Origin: an uncultured Pedobacter sp. | Lineage (GTDB): Bacteria > Bacteroidota > Bacteroidia > Sphingobacteriales > Sphingobacteriaceae | Assembly: GCA_938008555.1 (NCBI GenBank) | Contig: CALLKE010000052.1 | Location: 1-13,381 of the forward strand | DNA: 13,381 bases | Direction: 5' to 3' | Shown: in pieces, positions 1 to 6,908 of the stretch | Layout of the letters: each line of letters opens with the position of its first letter | How positions within the stretch are numbered: the stretch's first letter is position 1 | Made by a program: the position numbers and the translations under genes | Notes under the pieces: model-generated | What the model was told of the DNA's origin: nothing | The model's input: only the letters and a program-made list of their open reading frames with translations | The model's database searches: none

Positions 1-37
1 ATCTGGAAAGCAGTTTGCGCTATCCTTCCAACAAGAA

Positions 38-62
38 ATATGTTATGTTTACATATGTTATG
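38..62. repeat. Short tandem direct repeat upstream of the first operon
   Basis: The 10-base word ATATGTTATG occurs at 38-47 and again at 53-62, so the copies are 15 bases apart. They lie about 55 to 75 bases upstream of the first gene. The pair could be a regulator binding site or a chance feature of A+T-rich DNA. Nothing else was recognised in bases 1-115. Confidence 0.35.
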
Positions 63-97
63 CGTATCTAAATTTATTTAACAGGAACGATGACTAT

Positions 98-103
98 TAT
101 AAT
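98..103 (+). promoter_or_regulatory. Possible -10 element (TATAAT) for the plus-strand resistance-type operon
   Basis: A perfect TATAAT ends 12 bases before the ATG of the first gene. No good -35 lies at the right distance; TTTAAC at 77-82 is too close. If used, transcription would start near 110 and leave a leader of only about six bases, which fits the weak ribosome site before the ATG at 116. Chance occurrence in A+T-rich DNA is possible. Confidence 0.35.
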
Positions 104-115
104 GAGTGACCAATA

Positions 116-1132
116 ATGCTAATAAAACCTGATCTCAAAGACGAAGAAATCATTGCGTGTTTACGGAATGCCTATGGTTTGACTGTGAACAAGGTAATGT
201 TTCTACCTCTTGGCGCTGATTTCAAAACGGCTGTTTATCGCGTTACAACAAGCAATCAAACGGATTATTTCTTAAAATTAAGAAGAGGTGAGTTTTTAGA
301 AGCTTCGGTATCGGTGCCAAAATATTTGGCTGATCTGGGTATCAAGCAAGTGATCCCACCTCTTGCTACCAAAACAAAGCAACTTTGGACAAGCTTAGCA
401 TCGTTCAAAGCAATTCTGTACCCTTATGTCGAAGGTCGTAATGGCGTAGAAGCTAAACTATCAGAAGATCAGTGGGCTCAATTTGGTGCGGCCATTACAA
501 AGCTTCACAGCACCGATATTCCTGCATTAATAACAAAAGATGTACCGCGAGAGACCTTCTCTTCTAAATGGCGCGAGACCGTCAAAGCATTTCTGATACG
601 CATTGAAAATGAAGTTTTTGAAGAGCATGTCGCTGTAAAAATGGCACTGTTCCTGAAATCAAAAAGGTGCGAAATACTAAAACTGGTTGAACGCGCTGAA
701 GAGCTTGCAATCACGATCCAAAAACAGCCCCTCAACTATGTTTTGTGCCATGCTGATATACATGGCTGGAACCTGATTGTTGATAAAGAAGCCCTTTATA
801 TCGTTGACTGGGATACCCTCATCTTTGCTCCCGTTGAGCGAGATCTGATGTTTATTGGCGCTGGTATTTGGGTGAGTTCCCTGACAGCCGCCGAAGAAGA
901 ATCACTATTTTATCAGGGCTATGACAAAATAAAGATAAATCAGGATGCGATGGCCTACTATCGTTTTGAACGTATCATCCAAGACATCAGCGACTATTGT
1001 GAATACATCTTTCTGTCTGATGAAGGTGGTGACGATCGTATGCAATGCTTTGAACACTTGCAGCCTGTTTTTCTGCCGAATGGCGCAATAGAGAGAGCGT
1101 ATGACTCTTATAATATAAGGAAAATTTTATGA
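116..1132 (+). CDS. APH(9)-like aminoglycoside (spectinomycin) phosphotransferase
   Basis: This 338-residue protein has the APH/choline-kinase fold, which transfers the ATP gamma-phosphate to a hydroxyl on a small molecule in the cytoplasm. The catalytic loop is His212-x-Asp214-x4-Asn219 and the metal-binding motif is Asp231-Trp-Asp233, followed by the ERDLMFIG segment. From memory, the N-terminus, the KWRE region, the catalytic loop and the ERDLMFIGGG-like stretch resemble Legionella APH(9)-Ia, which phosphorylates spectinomycin, and the length matches. The start at 116 is fixed by an in-frame stop just upstream (107-109) and by the MLxxP N-terminus shared with that family. It overlaps the next gene by ATGA (1129-1132), so the two are probably translationally coupled. 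The family assignment is strong; the actual substrate is inference, since chromosomal homologues may not confer resistance. Confidence 0.88.
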   Translation: MLIKPDLKDEEIIACLRNAYGLTVNKVMFLPLGADFKTAVYRVTTSNQTDYFLKLRRGEFLEASVSVPKYLADLGIKQVIPPLATKTKQLWTSLASFKAILYPYVEGRNGVEAKLSEDQWAQFGAAITKLHSTDIPALITKDVPRETFSSKWRETVKAFLIRIENEVFEEHVAVKMALFLKSKRCEILKLVERAEELAITIQKQPLNYVLCHADIHGWNLIVDKEALYIVDWDTLIFAPVERDLMFIGAGIWVSSLTAAEEESLFYQGYDKIKINQDAMAYYRFERIIQDISDYCEYIFLSDEGGDDRMQCFEHLQPVFLPNGAIERAYDSYNIRKIL

Positions 1133-2142
1133 GATTATATTTTATAGGCGGCGCCAGTGGCAGCGGTAAAACAGCAGTCATGCCTCATTTAAAAGAGCTT
1201 TTGGTAGATGACATCGCTGTTTATGATTTTGACGATATTGGCGTACCAGAAGGTGCTGATAAAAAATGGCGCGGGGAATCTACCGAGAAGTGGTTACAGA
1301 AATTATTGAGCGAAGACAAAGATGCCTGCTTGCTTGGACAAATTGTTTTAGGCGAAATACTGAGCTGCCCTTCAGCCAAACAGATAGATAAAATCAACTT
1401 CTGTCTTTTAGATGTCAGCGATTTTGAACGTATTAGGCGCCTCAAAAAGCGGAACACCTATGGTGCTGATCAAAATATGCTGAACTGGTCGGCTTGGCTT
1501 CGCATGCACACCCAAGATCCGCAGTGGGCGCCGCACGTTATCCAAGAAGACGCTGCAAGTATCATGGACTTTGGCAGATTATCTTCCCTTAAAAGCTATG
1601 AAGAAGTTGCGAATGTAAAAATACTTGATACAACCGATCTTGCTTTGCATGAAGTCGCTCAAGAGCTGACAGATTGGATAAATTACACAGAAAATACCGA
1701 CTACAATCTGCCCATACCAAACACCAGTTATAGGCTGGAATTTAATGCCCCAAATGCGTATAACACCATAGATCAAAAGTTATTTGAGTTTAACAAGTTA
1801 TGCGTTCCTGCAACTCAGAAACCAGAAGTGATTAATCTAAATTTCACGATTAAGAACGACCACGAAGTGATTGCAGGCCTTTGTGCTGATGTGTACATAT
1901 GGAAAATCCTCTACATCAGCGTGTTTTTTGTTGAGGAAAATTACCGTCATCAAGGCTTGGGGGCAATCTTATTGAATCAGGCCGAAGAAAAAGCAAAACA
2001 ATTAGGCGCGACTTTAGCTCACCTCGATACTTTTGATTTTCAAGCTAAAGACTTTTACATCAAACATGGCTATGAGGTCTTTGGCGTTTTAGACGACTGC
2101 CCCAAAGGTCATAAACGCTATTATATGAAGAAGGTTTTATGA
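1129..2142 (+). CDS. Fusion of P-loop nucleotide kinase-like domain and GNAT N-acetyltransferase
   Basis: This 337-residue protein has two domains. Residues 1 to about 185 form a P-loop NTPase/kinase-like domain with a Walker A GASGSGKT (8-15), an acidic YDFDD patch (32-36) and a basic helix near 100-108. Residues from about 195 to 337 are a GNAT domain that would use acetyl-CoA, with motif A RHQGLG (273-278) and a C-terminal DFYIKHGYE segment. The GNAT half is closely similar to the IS-interrupted acetyltransferase downstream; both share VEENYR, a GLGA core, an HLDTF block, KHGYE and a YxMKKVL end. The kinase half resembles stand-alone bacterial ATP-binding proteins annotated only as AAA or kinase-like. 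Overlaps with both neighbours are ATGA. The fusion suggests two modifications on one substrate, or recent joining of adjacent genes. Substrate unknown. Confidence 0.85.
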   Translation: MRLYFIGGASGSGKTAVMPHLKELLVDDIAVYDFDDIGVPEGADKKWRGESTEKWLQKLLSEDKDACLLGQIVLGEILSCPSAKQIDKINFCLLDVSDFERIRRLKKRNTYGADQNMLNWSAWLRMHTQDPQWAPHVIQEDAASIMDFGRLSSLKSYEEVANVKILDTTDLALHEVAQELTDWINYTENTDYNLPIPNTSYRLEFNAPNAYNTIDQKLFEFNKLCVPATQKPEVINLNFTIKNDHEVIAGLCADVYIWKILYISVFFVEENYRHQGLGAILLNQAEEKAKQLGATLAHLDTFDFQAKDFYIKHGYEVFGVLDDCPKGHKRYYMKKVL

Positions 2143-2579
2143 TGATAAGGTATGCAACAATTGATGATACACCAAAACTTTTGCCTCTTTTATCAGAGCT
2201 AGGCTACCCAGCTACTTTGGAGGATTTGAATAGAAGGTTTCTAAAATTCGTAAAGAATCCTGGTTACGGTGTTGCGGTTTGTGAAATGAATGAAGAAATT
2301 ACAGGCTTTATTGCTTGGACAACAACAGATCATTTGATTTCAGATGCAACACGCTTTTCTATTGTTGGGATCGTTGTATCAACAAATCACAGAAACATGG
2401 GCATAGGAAAAAAAATCATGAAATTTGTTGAGGATATTGCAAAACAGCACTCGCCGGCCATTATTGATTTAACCTCTGGTCTGAGACGCGCACATGACGG
2501 AACACATGAATTTTATAAACGCATCGGATATAAAAATGAAGGTCCTATGGCGAAACTTTATTTGCGGAAAGAATTATGA
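2139..2579 (+). CDS. GNAT-family N-acetyltransferase
   Basis: This is a 146-residue single-domain GNAT enzyme, the normal size for the family, expected to transfer acetyl from acetyl-CoA to an amine. Motif A is visible as HRNMGIG (84-90), preceded by the beta-4 strand IVGIVVS. The C-terminal HEFYKRIGY (123-131) is the usual terminal GNAT helix-turn. The first of two adjacent ATGs (2139, 2142) gives an ATGA overlap with the previous gene, and GAAGAAGG just upstream is a plausible ribosome site. The sequence is less similar to its GNAT neighbours than those are to one another, so it looks like an independent member. It resembles small aminoglycoside-6'-type or generic GNATs; the substrate cannot be assigned. 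Confidence 0.88.
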   Translation: MMIRYATIDDTPKLLPLLSELGYPATLEDLNRRFLKFVKNPGYGVAVCEMNEEITGFIAWTTTDHLISDATRFSIVGIVVSTNHRNMGIGKKIMKFVEDIAKQHSPAIIDLTSGLRRAHDGTHEFYKRIGYKNEGPMAKLYLRKEL

Positions 2580-2818
2580 TTGCAGATTACAAATTATCTC
2601 CTGCTACAAACGAAGAAGCAGAAACGCTCAATGATAAAATCAATGCTTTTGTTGCTAGCCAAGTTTCATTTCATGGTGATACTGAAGTTTTGAAAGATTA
2701 TGTTATCAAAGAAGGCGGCTTAATCATTGCAGGCATTAGAACTTGCTTTTATTTAGGGGAATGCTTTGCTATTAATAGACCTGCTGCGAAAGTAGAAAAT
2801 TTAGAGGGAATTATGTAA
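2576..2818 (+). pseudogene. GNAT acetyltransferase, 5' fragment interrupted by an insertion sequence
   Basis: The reading frame starts at an ATG overlapping the previous gene by ATGA. After residue 67 (ending CFAIN) it runs into the insertion sequence, adds 13 foreign residues and stops at 2818. The missing half is found at 3755-3979 in the same frame. Removing 2777-3754 (the element plus one copy of the target duplication) restores a 141-residue GNAT protein reading AIN-VLFVEENYR across the junction. The restored protein is a paralogue of the GNAT half of the fusion gene at 1129-2142. The fragment lacks the acetyl-CoA-binding motif A and should be inactive. Confidence 0.9.
2777..2795 (+). 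repeat. Left terminal inverted repeat of the insertion sequence
   Basis: This 19-base repeat pairs with 3733-3751 on the opposite strand. The first 12 bases AGACCTGCTGCG are identical, base 13 differs (A versus T), and the next six (AAGTAG) are identical. Confidence 0.92.
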
Positions 2819-2822
2819 AAGT

Positions 2823-2854
2823 ATGGAGACTTACCGATGAAAGAGAGTCTCCAT
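2823..2854 (+). promoter_or_regulatory. Hairpin covering the transposase start codon
   Basis: ATGGAGACT (2823-2831) and AGTCTCCAT (2846-2854) form a perfect 9-bp inverted repeat with a 14-base loop. The downstream arm includes the first two bases of the transposase ATG (2853), and the GAGAG ribosome-site candidate lies at the loop/stem edge. In a transcript reading in from outside, this fold should hide the start. Similar protection against read-through transcription is known for other insertion sequences such as IS10 and IS50; function here is inferred. Confidence 0.55.
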
Positions 2855-3689
2855 GAGCCTAAGACACATCAAAATTCGCAAGAATCCCAAGACATTTCAG
2901 CGTCTTTTTGGAATAAATGTCACTCAATTTGATGAAATTCTTGAAAAAGTGGAACCAAAGTGGCAAAAACGGGTGATTTTGCGCTATAAACGGCCCGGTC
3001 GTGCGTATAAAATGCACATTTCGGACATGATTTTGATGCTTTTGCTGTATTATCGCAGCTATATCACACAGATGTTTGTGGGTCATCTGTTTGGGGTCGA
3101 TGATTCCCGGGTGTGCCGCATTATACAACGGCTTGAGCCGATTTTAGCAAGCGTTATGGCCATCCAAAAGTGTCAAAAACTCTCCAAAGAAGAGATGGAA
3201 AGTCTCATCATTGACGCCACCGAACAACCGATCGATTGCCCGCAAAGACGCCAAAAACCTTACTATTCAGGTAAGAAAAAGCGCCACACCCTCAAAACAG
3301 AAATCCGCACAACGCTCAAAGGTCGCATCGTCCACGTCTCAAAAACGCAGCCGGGCTCAGCCCATGATTTCAAGGTATTTAAGCTTGAAAGGCCCCCTCC
3401 CGTTGAGACTCGCGTTTATGTGGATGCGGGCTACCAAGGCATCGCGGACATCCATCACAATGCGGAGTTTCCTTATAAAACATCGAAAAACACGCCACTG
3501 GACCCCGAGGAAAAAGCCTACAACGCAGCCCTTTCAAGGTTGCGCGTCAAGGTCGAGCACGTCTTTGCACAACTCAAAACCTTCAAAATTCTGTCAGACC
3601 GCTATCGCAATAAACGCAAGCGTTACGGCGTGAAGTTCAATATTATCGCGGGGTTGGTGAACCTTAAAAATGGATTCTCCCCAGCCTAG
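2853..3689 (+). CDS. IS5-family transposase (DDE_Tnp_4 type)
   Basis: This 278-residue protein cuts and joins the element ends. It has an N-terminal helix-turn-helix region (about 50-95, including the YYRSYITQMFVGHLFGVDDSR stretch before the IIQRLEPI helix). The RNase H-fold catalytic residues are visible: Asp121 in IIDATEQP, Asp191 in VYVDAGYQG and Glu235 in VEHVFAQLK, with the conserved PGSAHDF block at 167-173. The length and single uninterrupted frame match functional IS5-family transposases, so no programmed frameshift is needed. The ATG at 2853 is chosen because it gives a complete N-terminus; an earlier ATG at 2837 is in another frame. Translation may be limited by the hairpin at the start. 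Confidence 0.95.
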   Translation: MSLRHIKIRKNPKTFQRLFGINVTQFDEILEKVEPKWQKRVILRYKRPGRAYKMHISDMILMLLLYYRSYITQMFVGHLFGVDDSRVCRIIQRLEPILASVMAIQKCQKLSKEEMESLIIDATEQPIDCPQRRQKPYYSGKKKRHTLKTEIRTTLKGRIVHVSKTQPGSAHDFKVFKLERPPPVETRVYVDAGYQGIADIHHNAEFPYKTSKNTPLDPEEKAYNAALSRLRVKVEHVFAQLKTFKILSDRYRNKRKRYGVKFNIIAGLVNLKNGFSPA

Positions 3690-3732
3690 TCCGACGGAGT
3701 CGAAAAGGAAATTGCATCAGAAAAAACCGGCG

Positions 3733-3751
3733 CTACTTACGCAGCAGGTCT
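3733..3751 (-). repeat. Right terminal inverted repeat of the insertion sequence
   Basis: The reverse complement begins AGACCTGCTGCG and matches the left end at 18 of 19 positions. The base after it starts the second copy of the duplicated target. Confidence 0.92.
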
Positions 3752-3754
3752 AAT

Positions 3755-3979
3755 GTACTCTTTGTGGAAGAAAATTATCGAAATAAAGGATTAGGCGCTT
3801 TATTACTTAATCAAGTTGAAGCCGATGCTAGGGCTATGGGCGCCAAATTGAGCCATTTGGATACATTTAATAACCAAGCAAAAGATTTCTATCTAAAGCA
3901 TGGTTATGAGATTTTTGGCGTTCTTGAGAATTGCCCTGCTGGACAAAAACGTTACTTCATGAAGAAGGTTTTGGGATGA
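3755..3979 (+). pseudogene. GNAT acetyltransferase, 3' fragment after the insertion sequence
   Basis: This is the C-terminal 74 residues of the gene that begins at 2576, starting VLFVEENYRNKGLGA and ending at the TGA at 3977-3979. It carries GNAT motif A (NKGLGA), the HLDTF block and the terminal FYLKHGYE segment, almost residue-for-residue parallel to the end of the fusion protein upstream. A GTG at 3764 could start a 71-residue peptide, but it would lack half of the fold. Its stop overlaps the next gene's ATG (ATGA at 3976-3979), so before the insertion this gene was coupled to both neighbours. Confidence 0.9.
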
Positions 3980-4398
3980 TAAATTTTAGAAAGCCAAACA
4001 TAGAAGATATTGACGCTCTAGAGGAGCTTTTCCAGATCACTCGCCAGCATACTTTTATATTAAGGCCAGCTGAGGAATTTAAAATTGGCGACTATGTAAA
4101 ATCTACACAGGAAGATGAGGTATGGGTTGCTGAAGAAACTGGAGTCATTGTTGGCTTTGTTTCAATTTACACATCCGATAACTTTATACATAATTTATTT
4201 GTGCACCCAAAATCTCAAGGCAAAGGCATTGGAAAGCAATTGTTACAAGTTGCAGAAGAAAATCTGGCCAGACCCATGACATTAAAAGCTGCAATGGATA
4301 ACCCCAAATCTTTTTCTTTTTATGAAAAATATGGCTGGCATCAAGTATCTATTCATGAAGACGTAGATGAGCCGTATATATTATATGGAAAAAGTTAA
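3976..4398 (+). CDS. GNAT-family N-acetyltransferase
   Basis: This is a 140-residue GNAT enzyme with motif A QGKGIG (81-86) after the strand IHNLFVHP, and the C-terminal SFYEKYGW (114-121). An open frame reaches back to 3931, but the ATG at 3976 is preferred: it forms the ATGA overlap seen at every other junction in this operon and gives the usual GNAT N-terminus (INFRKPNIED). From memory the protein resembles small yafP/elaA-like GNATs; the acceptor is unknown. Because it lies downstream of the insertion sequence, expression may depend on read-through from the element or on a new promoter. Confidence 0.86.
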   Translation: MINFRKPNIEDIDALEELFQITRQHTFILRPAEEFKIGDYVKSTQEDEVWVAEETGVIVGFVSIYTSDNFIHNLFVHPKSQGKGIGKQLLQVAEENLARPMTLKAAMDNPKSFSFYEKYGWHQVSIHEDVDEPYILYGKS

Positions 4399-4405
4399 TA
4401 ATTTA

Positions 4406-4414
4406 TGGTATAAT
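4406..4414 (+). promoter_or_regulatory. Extended -10 element just before the serine hydrolase gene
   Basis: TGGTATAAT is a perfect extended -10 (TGn-TATAAT), a form that can work without a -35. It ends only five bases before the ATG at 4420, so a transcript from it would begin at about the start codon (a leaderless message). There is no Shine-Dalgarno sequence before this ATG, which fits, but a chance match is possible. Confidence 0.35.
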
Positions 4415-4419
4415 GCAAA

Positions 4420-5700
4420 ATGCTTAAATTTTTATCATTAATAACTATTTTCATTACGCTTTTTGGCAATAGCGCATATGCATCAGAGTCTATGAAACAA
4501 TTCCAAGATAATTTAGAAAAAATCACCCATGAGTCAACAGCGAGCTCGACTGTGGCAATTGTTCGTGGTGGTAAGGTTTTTAAAACTTCATCTAAACAAG
4601 CGAACGATGATACGCAATTTTACATAGGTTCAGCCTCTAAACATATGACAGCGTATATGATGCTTGTAACCTTGCATGAGAAATATCCAGGAACACCACT
4701 TCAGGAATTCCTAACCAAAAAATTAAATGTGTTATTTCCGGGCTCAGCTTTGCTCAAAGCTATCGGTAAAGATTGGACATCTGAGGTCAGTTTACTTGAT
4801 TTATTAACTCATAGATCTGGGCTTAGCGATTATTTGGATAGTTACGGTGATGGACTGACTGTGCCAGAAGCCCTCAACAAACCAATCAGTGCAGTGGAAT
4901 TACTCAGGTCTATTTCGTTTGATGCGAGCAAAAAGCATCTCTATTCAAACTCAAATTATTTGCTCGTTGGGAAACTCATTGAAGAAACAAACGGAGATAC
5001 TTTGGACCATGTATTTGATCACTTCATAAAATTGCCTGCAGGCATGACATCATCATTTTGTCCGGTTGCTAAAAACTATTTTGCACTTAAATCATCCACT
5101 TGCTGCGAGAATCTTGCACCAAATCTTAATGAAAAAGTTTTTCTTGATATGTCAAATGCTGTAGGAGCCGGCAGCGTCATTTCTACAAGAGATGACTTAA
5201 TCAAATGGGGTAATTACTTATTCAAGTTATCACCGAAAGTCATCAGAGATGCTATGCTTGAAAATTACGGCACAGATTCAGATGGTGACATCATTAACCT
5301 TGGGCTTAATACTCAAAGCTCAACACATTTAGGTGATTTTATAGGACATCAAGGTGATCTTGATAGCTTTAGTAGTTTCTTTGGATACGCACCTAAAAGC
5401 GATACTCTTGTGATCGTTTTGAGCAACAATAAGGCAGATAGCAACAGTCTGATGGAAAGCTTGATTTCCTGGATATCTGAACCTGAAGAAGTAACGTTGC
5501 TCAATATGCACCAAGAAAAGCTAACTTGGTCTTGGACTAAAAAACTTATAGAAGAAAATGAATCTTTAAAATTCGCAGCAAGCTATAAGGAGGCTCACCC
5601 TGAGGCAGAAGCAGCAGGCTATAGTCCTTTCGCGCTGACGCTTTACGATCCAGATCATCAAGGCTTAGTTGGACATAACACATCCAGCTTAGACTTCTAG
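4420..5700 (+). CDS. Exported serine hydrolase, beta-lactamase/class C (penicillin-binding protein-like) fold
   Basis: This 426-residue protein begins with a signal peptide (about 1-22, hydrophobic core then AYA), so it should act outside the inner membrane. The serine-hydrolase motifs are in order: Ser71-x-x-Lys74 (GSASKHM), the LLTHRSGLSDY block (128-138), Tyr175-Ser-Asn177, and His310-Gln-Gly312 in the position of the KTG box. The HxG variant is common in esterase or D-aminopeptidase-like relatives, so true beta-lactamase activity is not implied; DD-peptidase, esterase or amidase roles are equally possible. The catalytic domain seems to end near 350, leaving about 70 polar C-terminal residues with no recognised domain. 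It ends tail-to-tail with the minus-strand phosphotransferase gene, their stop codons interlocked. Confidence 0.88.
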   Translation: MLKFLSLITIFITLFGNSAYASESMKQFQDNLEKITHESTASSTVAIVRGGKVFKTSSKQANDDTQFYIGSASKHMTAYMMLVTLHEKYPGTPLQEFLTKKLNVLFPGSALLKAIGKDWTSEVSLLDLLTHRSGLSDYLDSYGDGLTVPEALNKPISAVELLRSISFDASKKHLYSNSNYLLVGKLIEETNGDTLDHVFDHFIKLPAGMTSSFCPVAKNYFALKSSTCCENLAPNLNEKVFLDMSNAVGAGSVISTRDDLIKWGNYLFKLSPKVIRDAMLENYGTDSDGDIINLGLNTQSSTHLGDFIGHQGDLDSFSSFFGYAPKSDTLVIVLSNNKADSNSLMESLISWISEPEEVTLLNMHQEKLTWSWTKKLIEENESLKFAASYKEAHPEAEAAGYSPFALTLYDPDHQGLVGHNTSSLDF

Positions 5701-6908
5701 TTTTGAAACGCAGGATATAAATCAAGCGGTCTGGCGTCGTCCCATTTGTCATAAACTTTCGCGAGGATTTCTTCTGCAGCCAAACGCAAATACGGCAAGT
5801 AATCATAAGCCGTTGATACCTGGATAAATGCTTCTAACCTTGAGATAAAGCGCGGTCTAGCCAAGTTTGCTTCTGGATTCCATAATGAATCAGCAGGTAC
5901 CGGACCGGATGACCAGCACTCATCTTTATCCATGATGCGCAAGGCAAATTGCATAGAACCAATTAGCCAAAAACCACAAGCTGAGACATAGCTTTCATTG
6001 TATTTTCTGTCATCAAGGCTTGCCTCAATTTTGCTTGCAATGGTCTTTCTATACAATGATTCAAGCTCTAATATCACATCTTCAGGCAAAGCTTTGGCGC
6101 ACCAACAGGTAGGAAAATTCATCCTAAAATAAGTCGCATCCAGCAAGCTACTGCCAGGTCTGACCCATTCAAAATCAATAAGCTGTAGCTCGTCTTTATC
6201 TTCATGATCAAATACGTTATCAGGGCAAATATCGCCATGGGTTAGCACATAAAAATCCCCAGGGCTTAAGGTTTTTTCGATCACGTCAGATGCTTCTTGT
6301 TTCAAATCGTTTGTACAAGAAATACCAAGGAGTTCACAAACAGATTCTAATTTAGGCAGCAGGTCCTCTTGATTCCATTTTATGCGGTCTTTTAGCGTTT
6401 CTCTCTTCGGATAGGCGGACACCAATAGTTCATCATATTCCCCTAGACGCTCGTAACTTGCCATATGAAAATGCGCAAGAGATTTGGTAAAGCGCCTGAG
6501 CGCGGCTATTGCTTTATCAGGATCAGATTTAGTCAAGCTATCGACCAGACTGATATGCGTATCACCTAAATCTTCAAGGAGGATGAATCTAAAATCCTGA
6601 TTGGCGCCTAAAAATTTCGGAATAGAGTGATTAATGTCAGACCCGTTTAAGAATTTGAGCCCGGCAAAATCTCTAGAAAATCTCGCTAGAATATCATCAT
6701 CCGTGGTTTCTTGGCCCTTATCAGAGAGTGATTGTTTGAAGATGACAGATTGGGTATCACGGGCATCTATAGATAAAAACAAACGTGCAATCCTATTTCT
6801 TCGATCAGACTCACTTAACAATTTGACATCTTGAATTGTAACTTCGCCACCAAAGTAATCTTCCAAAGATTGAGTGACGGCTTTTAGTAACTCCGGTTCC
6901 ATGATCAT
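5697..6908 (-). CDS. APH-family phosphotransferase (aminoglycoside/choline kinase-like)
   Basis: This 403-residue kinase-fold protein has the catalytic loop THGDICPDN (His224, Asp226, Asn231) and the metal-binding LIDFEW (Asp245). An ILLEDLGD hinge segment (about 110-115) follows the N-lobe. The ATG at 6908 is preferred over a TTG at 6929: it gives an ATGA overlap with the upstream hydrolase gene, and GGGAAG lies at a suitable distance. It is last in a three-gene operon with two hydrolases. It is longer than, and only distantly related to, the APH(9)-like protein at the window start; the PFxG/ecdysteroid-kinase-like branch and bacterial small-molecule kinases are alternatives. Substrate unknown. 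Confidence 0.84.
   Translation of the reverse strand: MIMEPELLKAVTQSLEDYFGGEVTIQDVKLLSESDRRNRIARLFLSIDARDTQSVIFKQSLSDKGQETTDDDILARFSRDFAGLKFLNGSDINHSIPKFLGANQDFRFILLEDLGDTHISLVDSLTKSDPDKAIAALRRFTKSLAHFHMASYERLGEYDELLVSAYPKRETLKDRIKWNQEDLLPKLESVCELLGISCTNDLKQEASDVIEKTLSPGDFYVLTHGDICPDNVFDHEDKDELQLIDFEWVRPGSSLLDATYFRMNFPTCWCAKALPEDVILELESLYRKTIASKIEASLDDRKYNESYVSACGFWLIGSMQFALRIMDKDECWSSGPVPADSLWNPEANLARPRFISRLEAFIQVSTAYDYLPYLRLAAEEILAKVYDKWDDARPLDLYPAFQN

Larger units (their letters stand above)
2777..3751 (+). mobile_element. IS5-family insertion sequence, about 975 bp, apparently intact
   Basis: The element carries one full-length DDE transposase gene between terminal inverted repeats of 19 bp (18/19 identical, starting AGACCTGCTGCG). 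It sits inside a GNAT gene. The flanks share TAAT (2773-2776 and 3751-3754), so the exact edge is ambiguous by one base: the duplicated target is AAT if the repeats are symmetric, or TAA if the ends shift one base left. A 3-bp TNA duplication is typical of the IS1031/IS427 branches of IS5. The clean duplication and open transposase frame suggest a relatively recent insertion. Confidence 0.92.

Noticed and set aside
505..735. Antisense open frame inside the APH(9)-like gene
   Set aside because: It lies wholly within a well-supported gene and has no ribosome site or recognisable motif. The same reasoning removes the other antisense frames in the window, for example at 7889-8101 and 9652-9861.
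3211..3633. A 140-codon open frame overlapping the transposase in another plus-strand frame
   Set aside because: The main transposase frame already contains all three catalytic residues and the full length; the second frame is basic, low in motif content and has no ribosome site. It is a shadow of the coding sequence.
3931..3975. Upstream in-frame start for the GNAT gene at 3976
   Set aside because: It would add 15 residues that do not fit a GNAT N-terminus and would overlap the previous frame by 49 bases. The ATG at 3976 keeps the ATGA coupling used throughout the operon.
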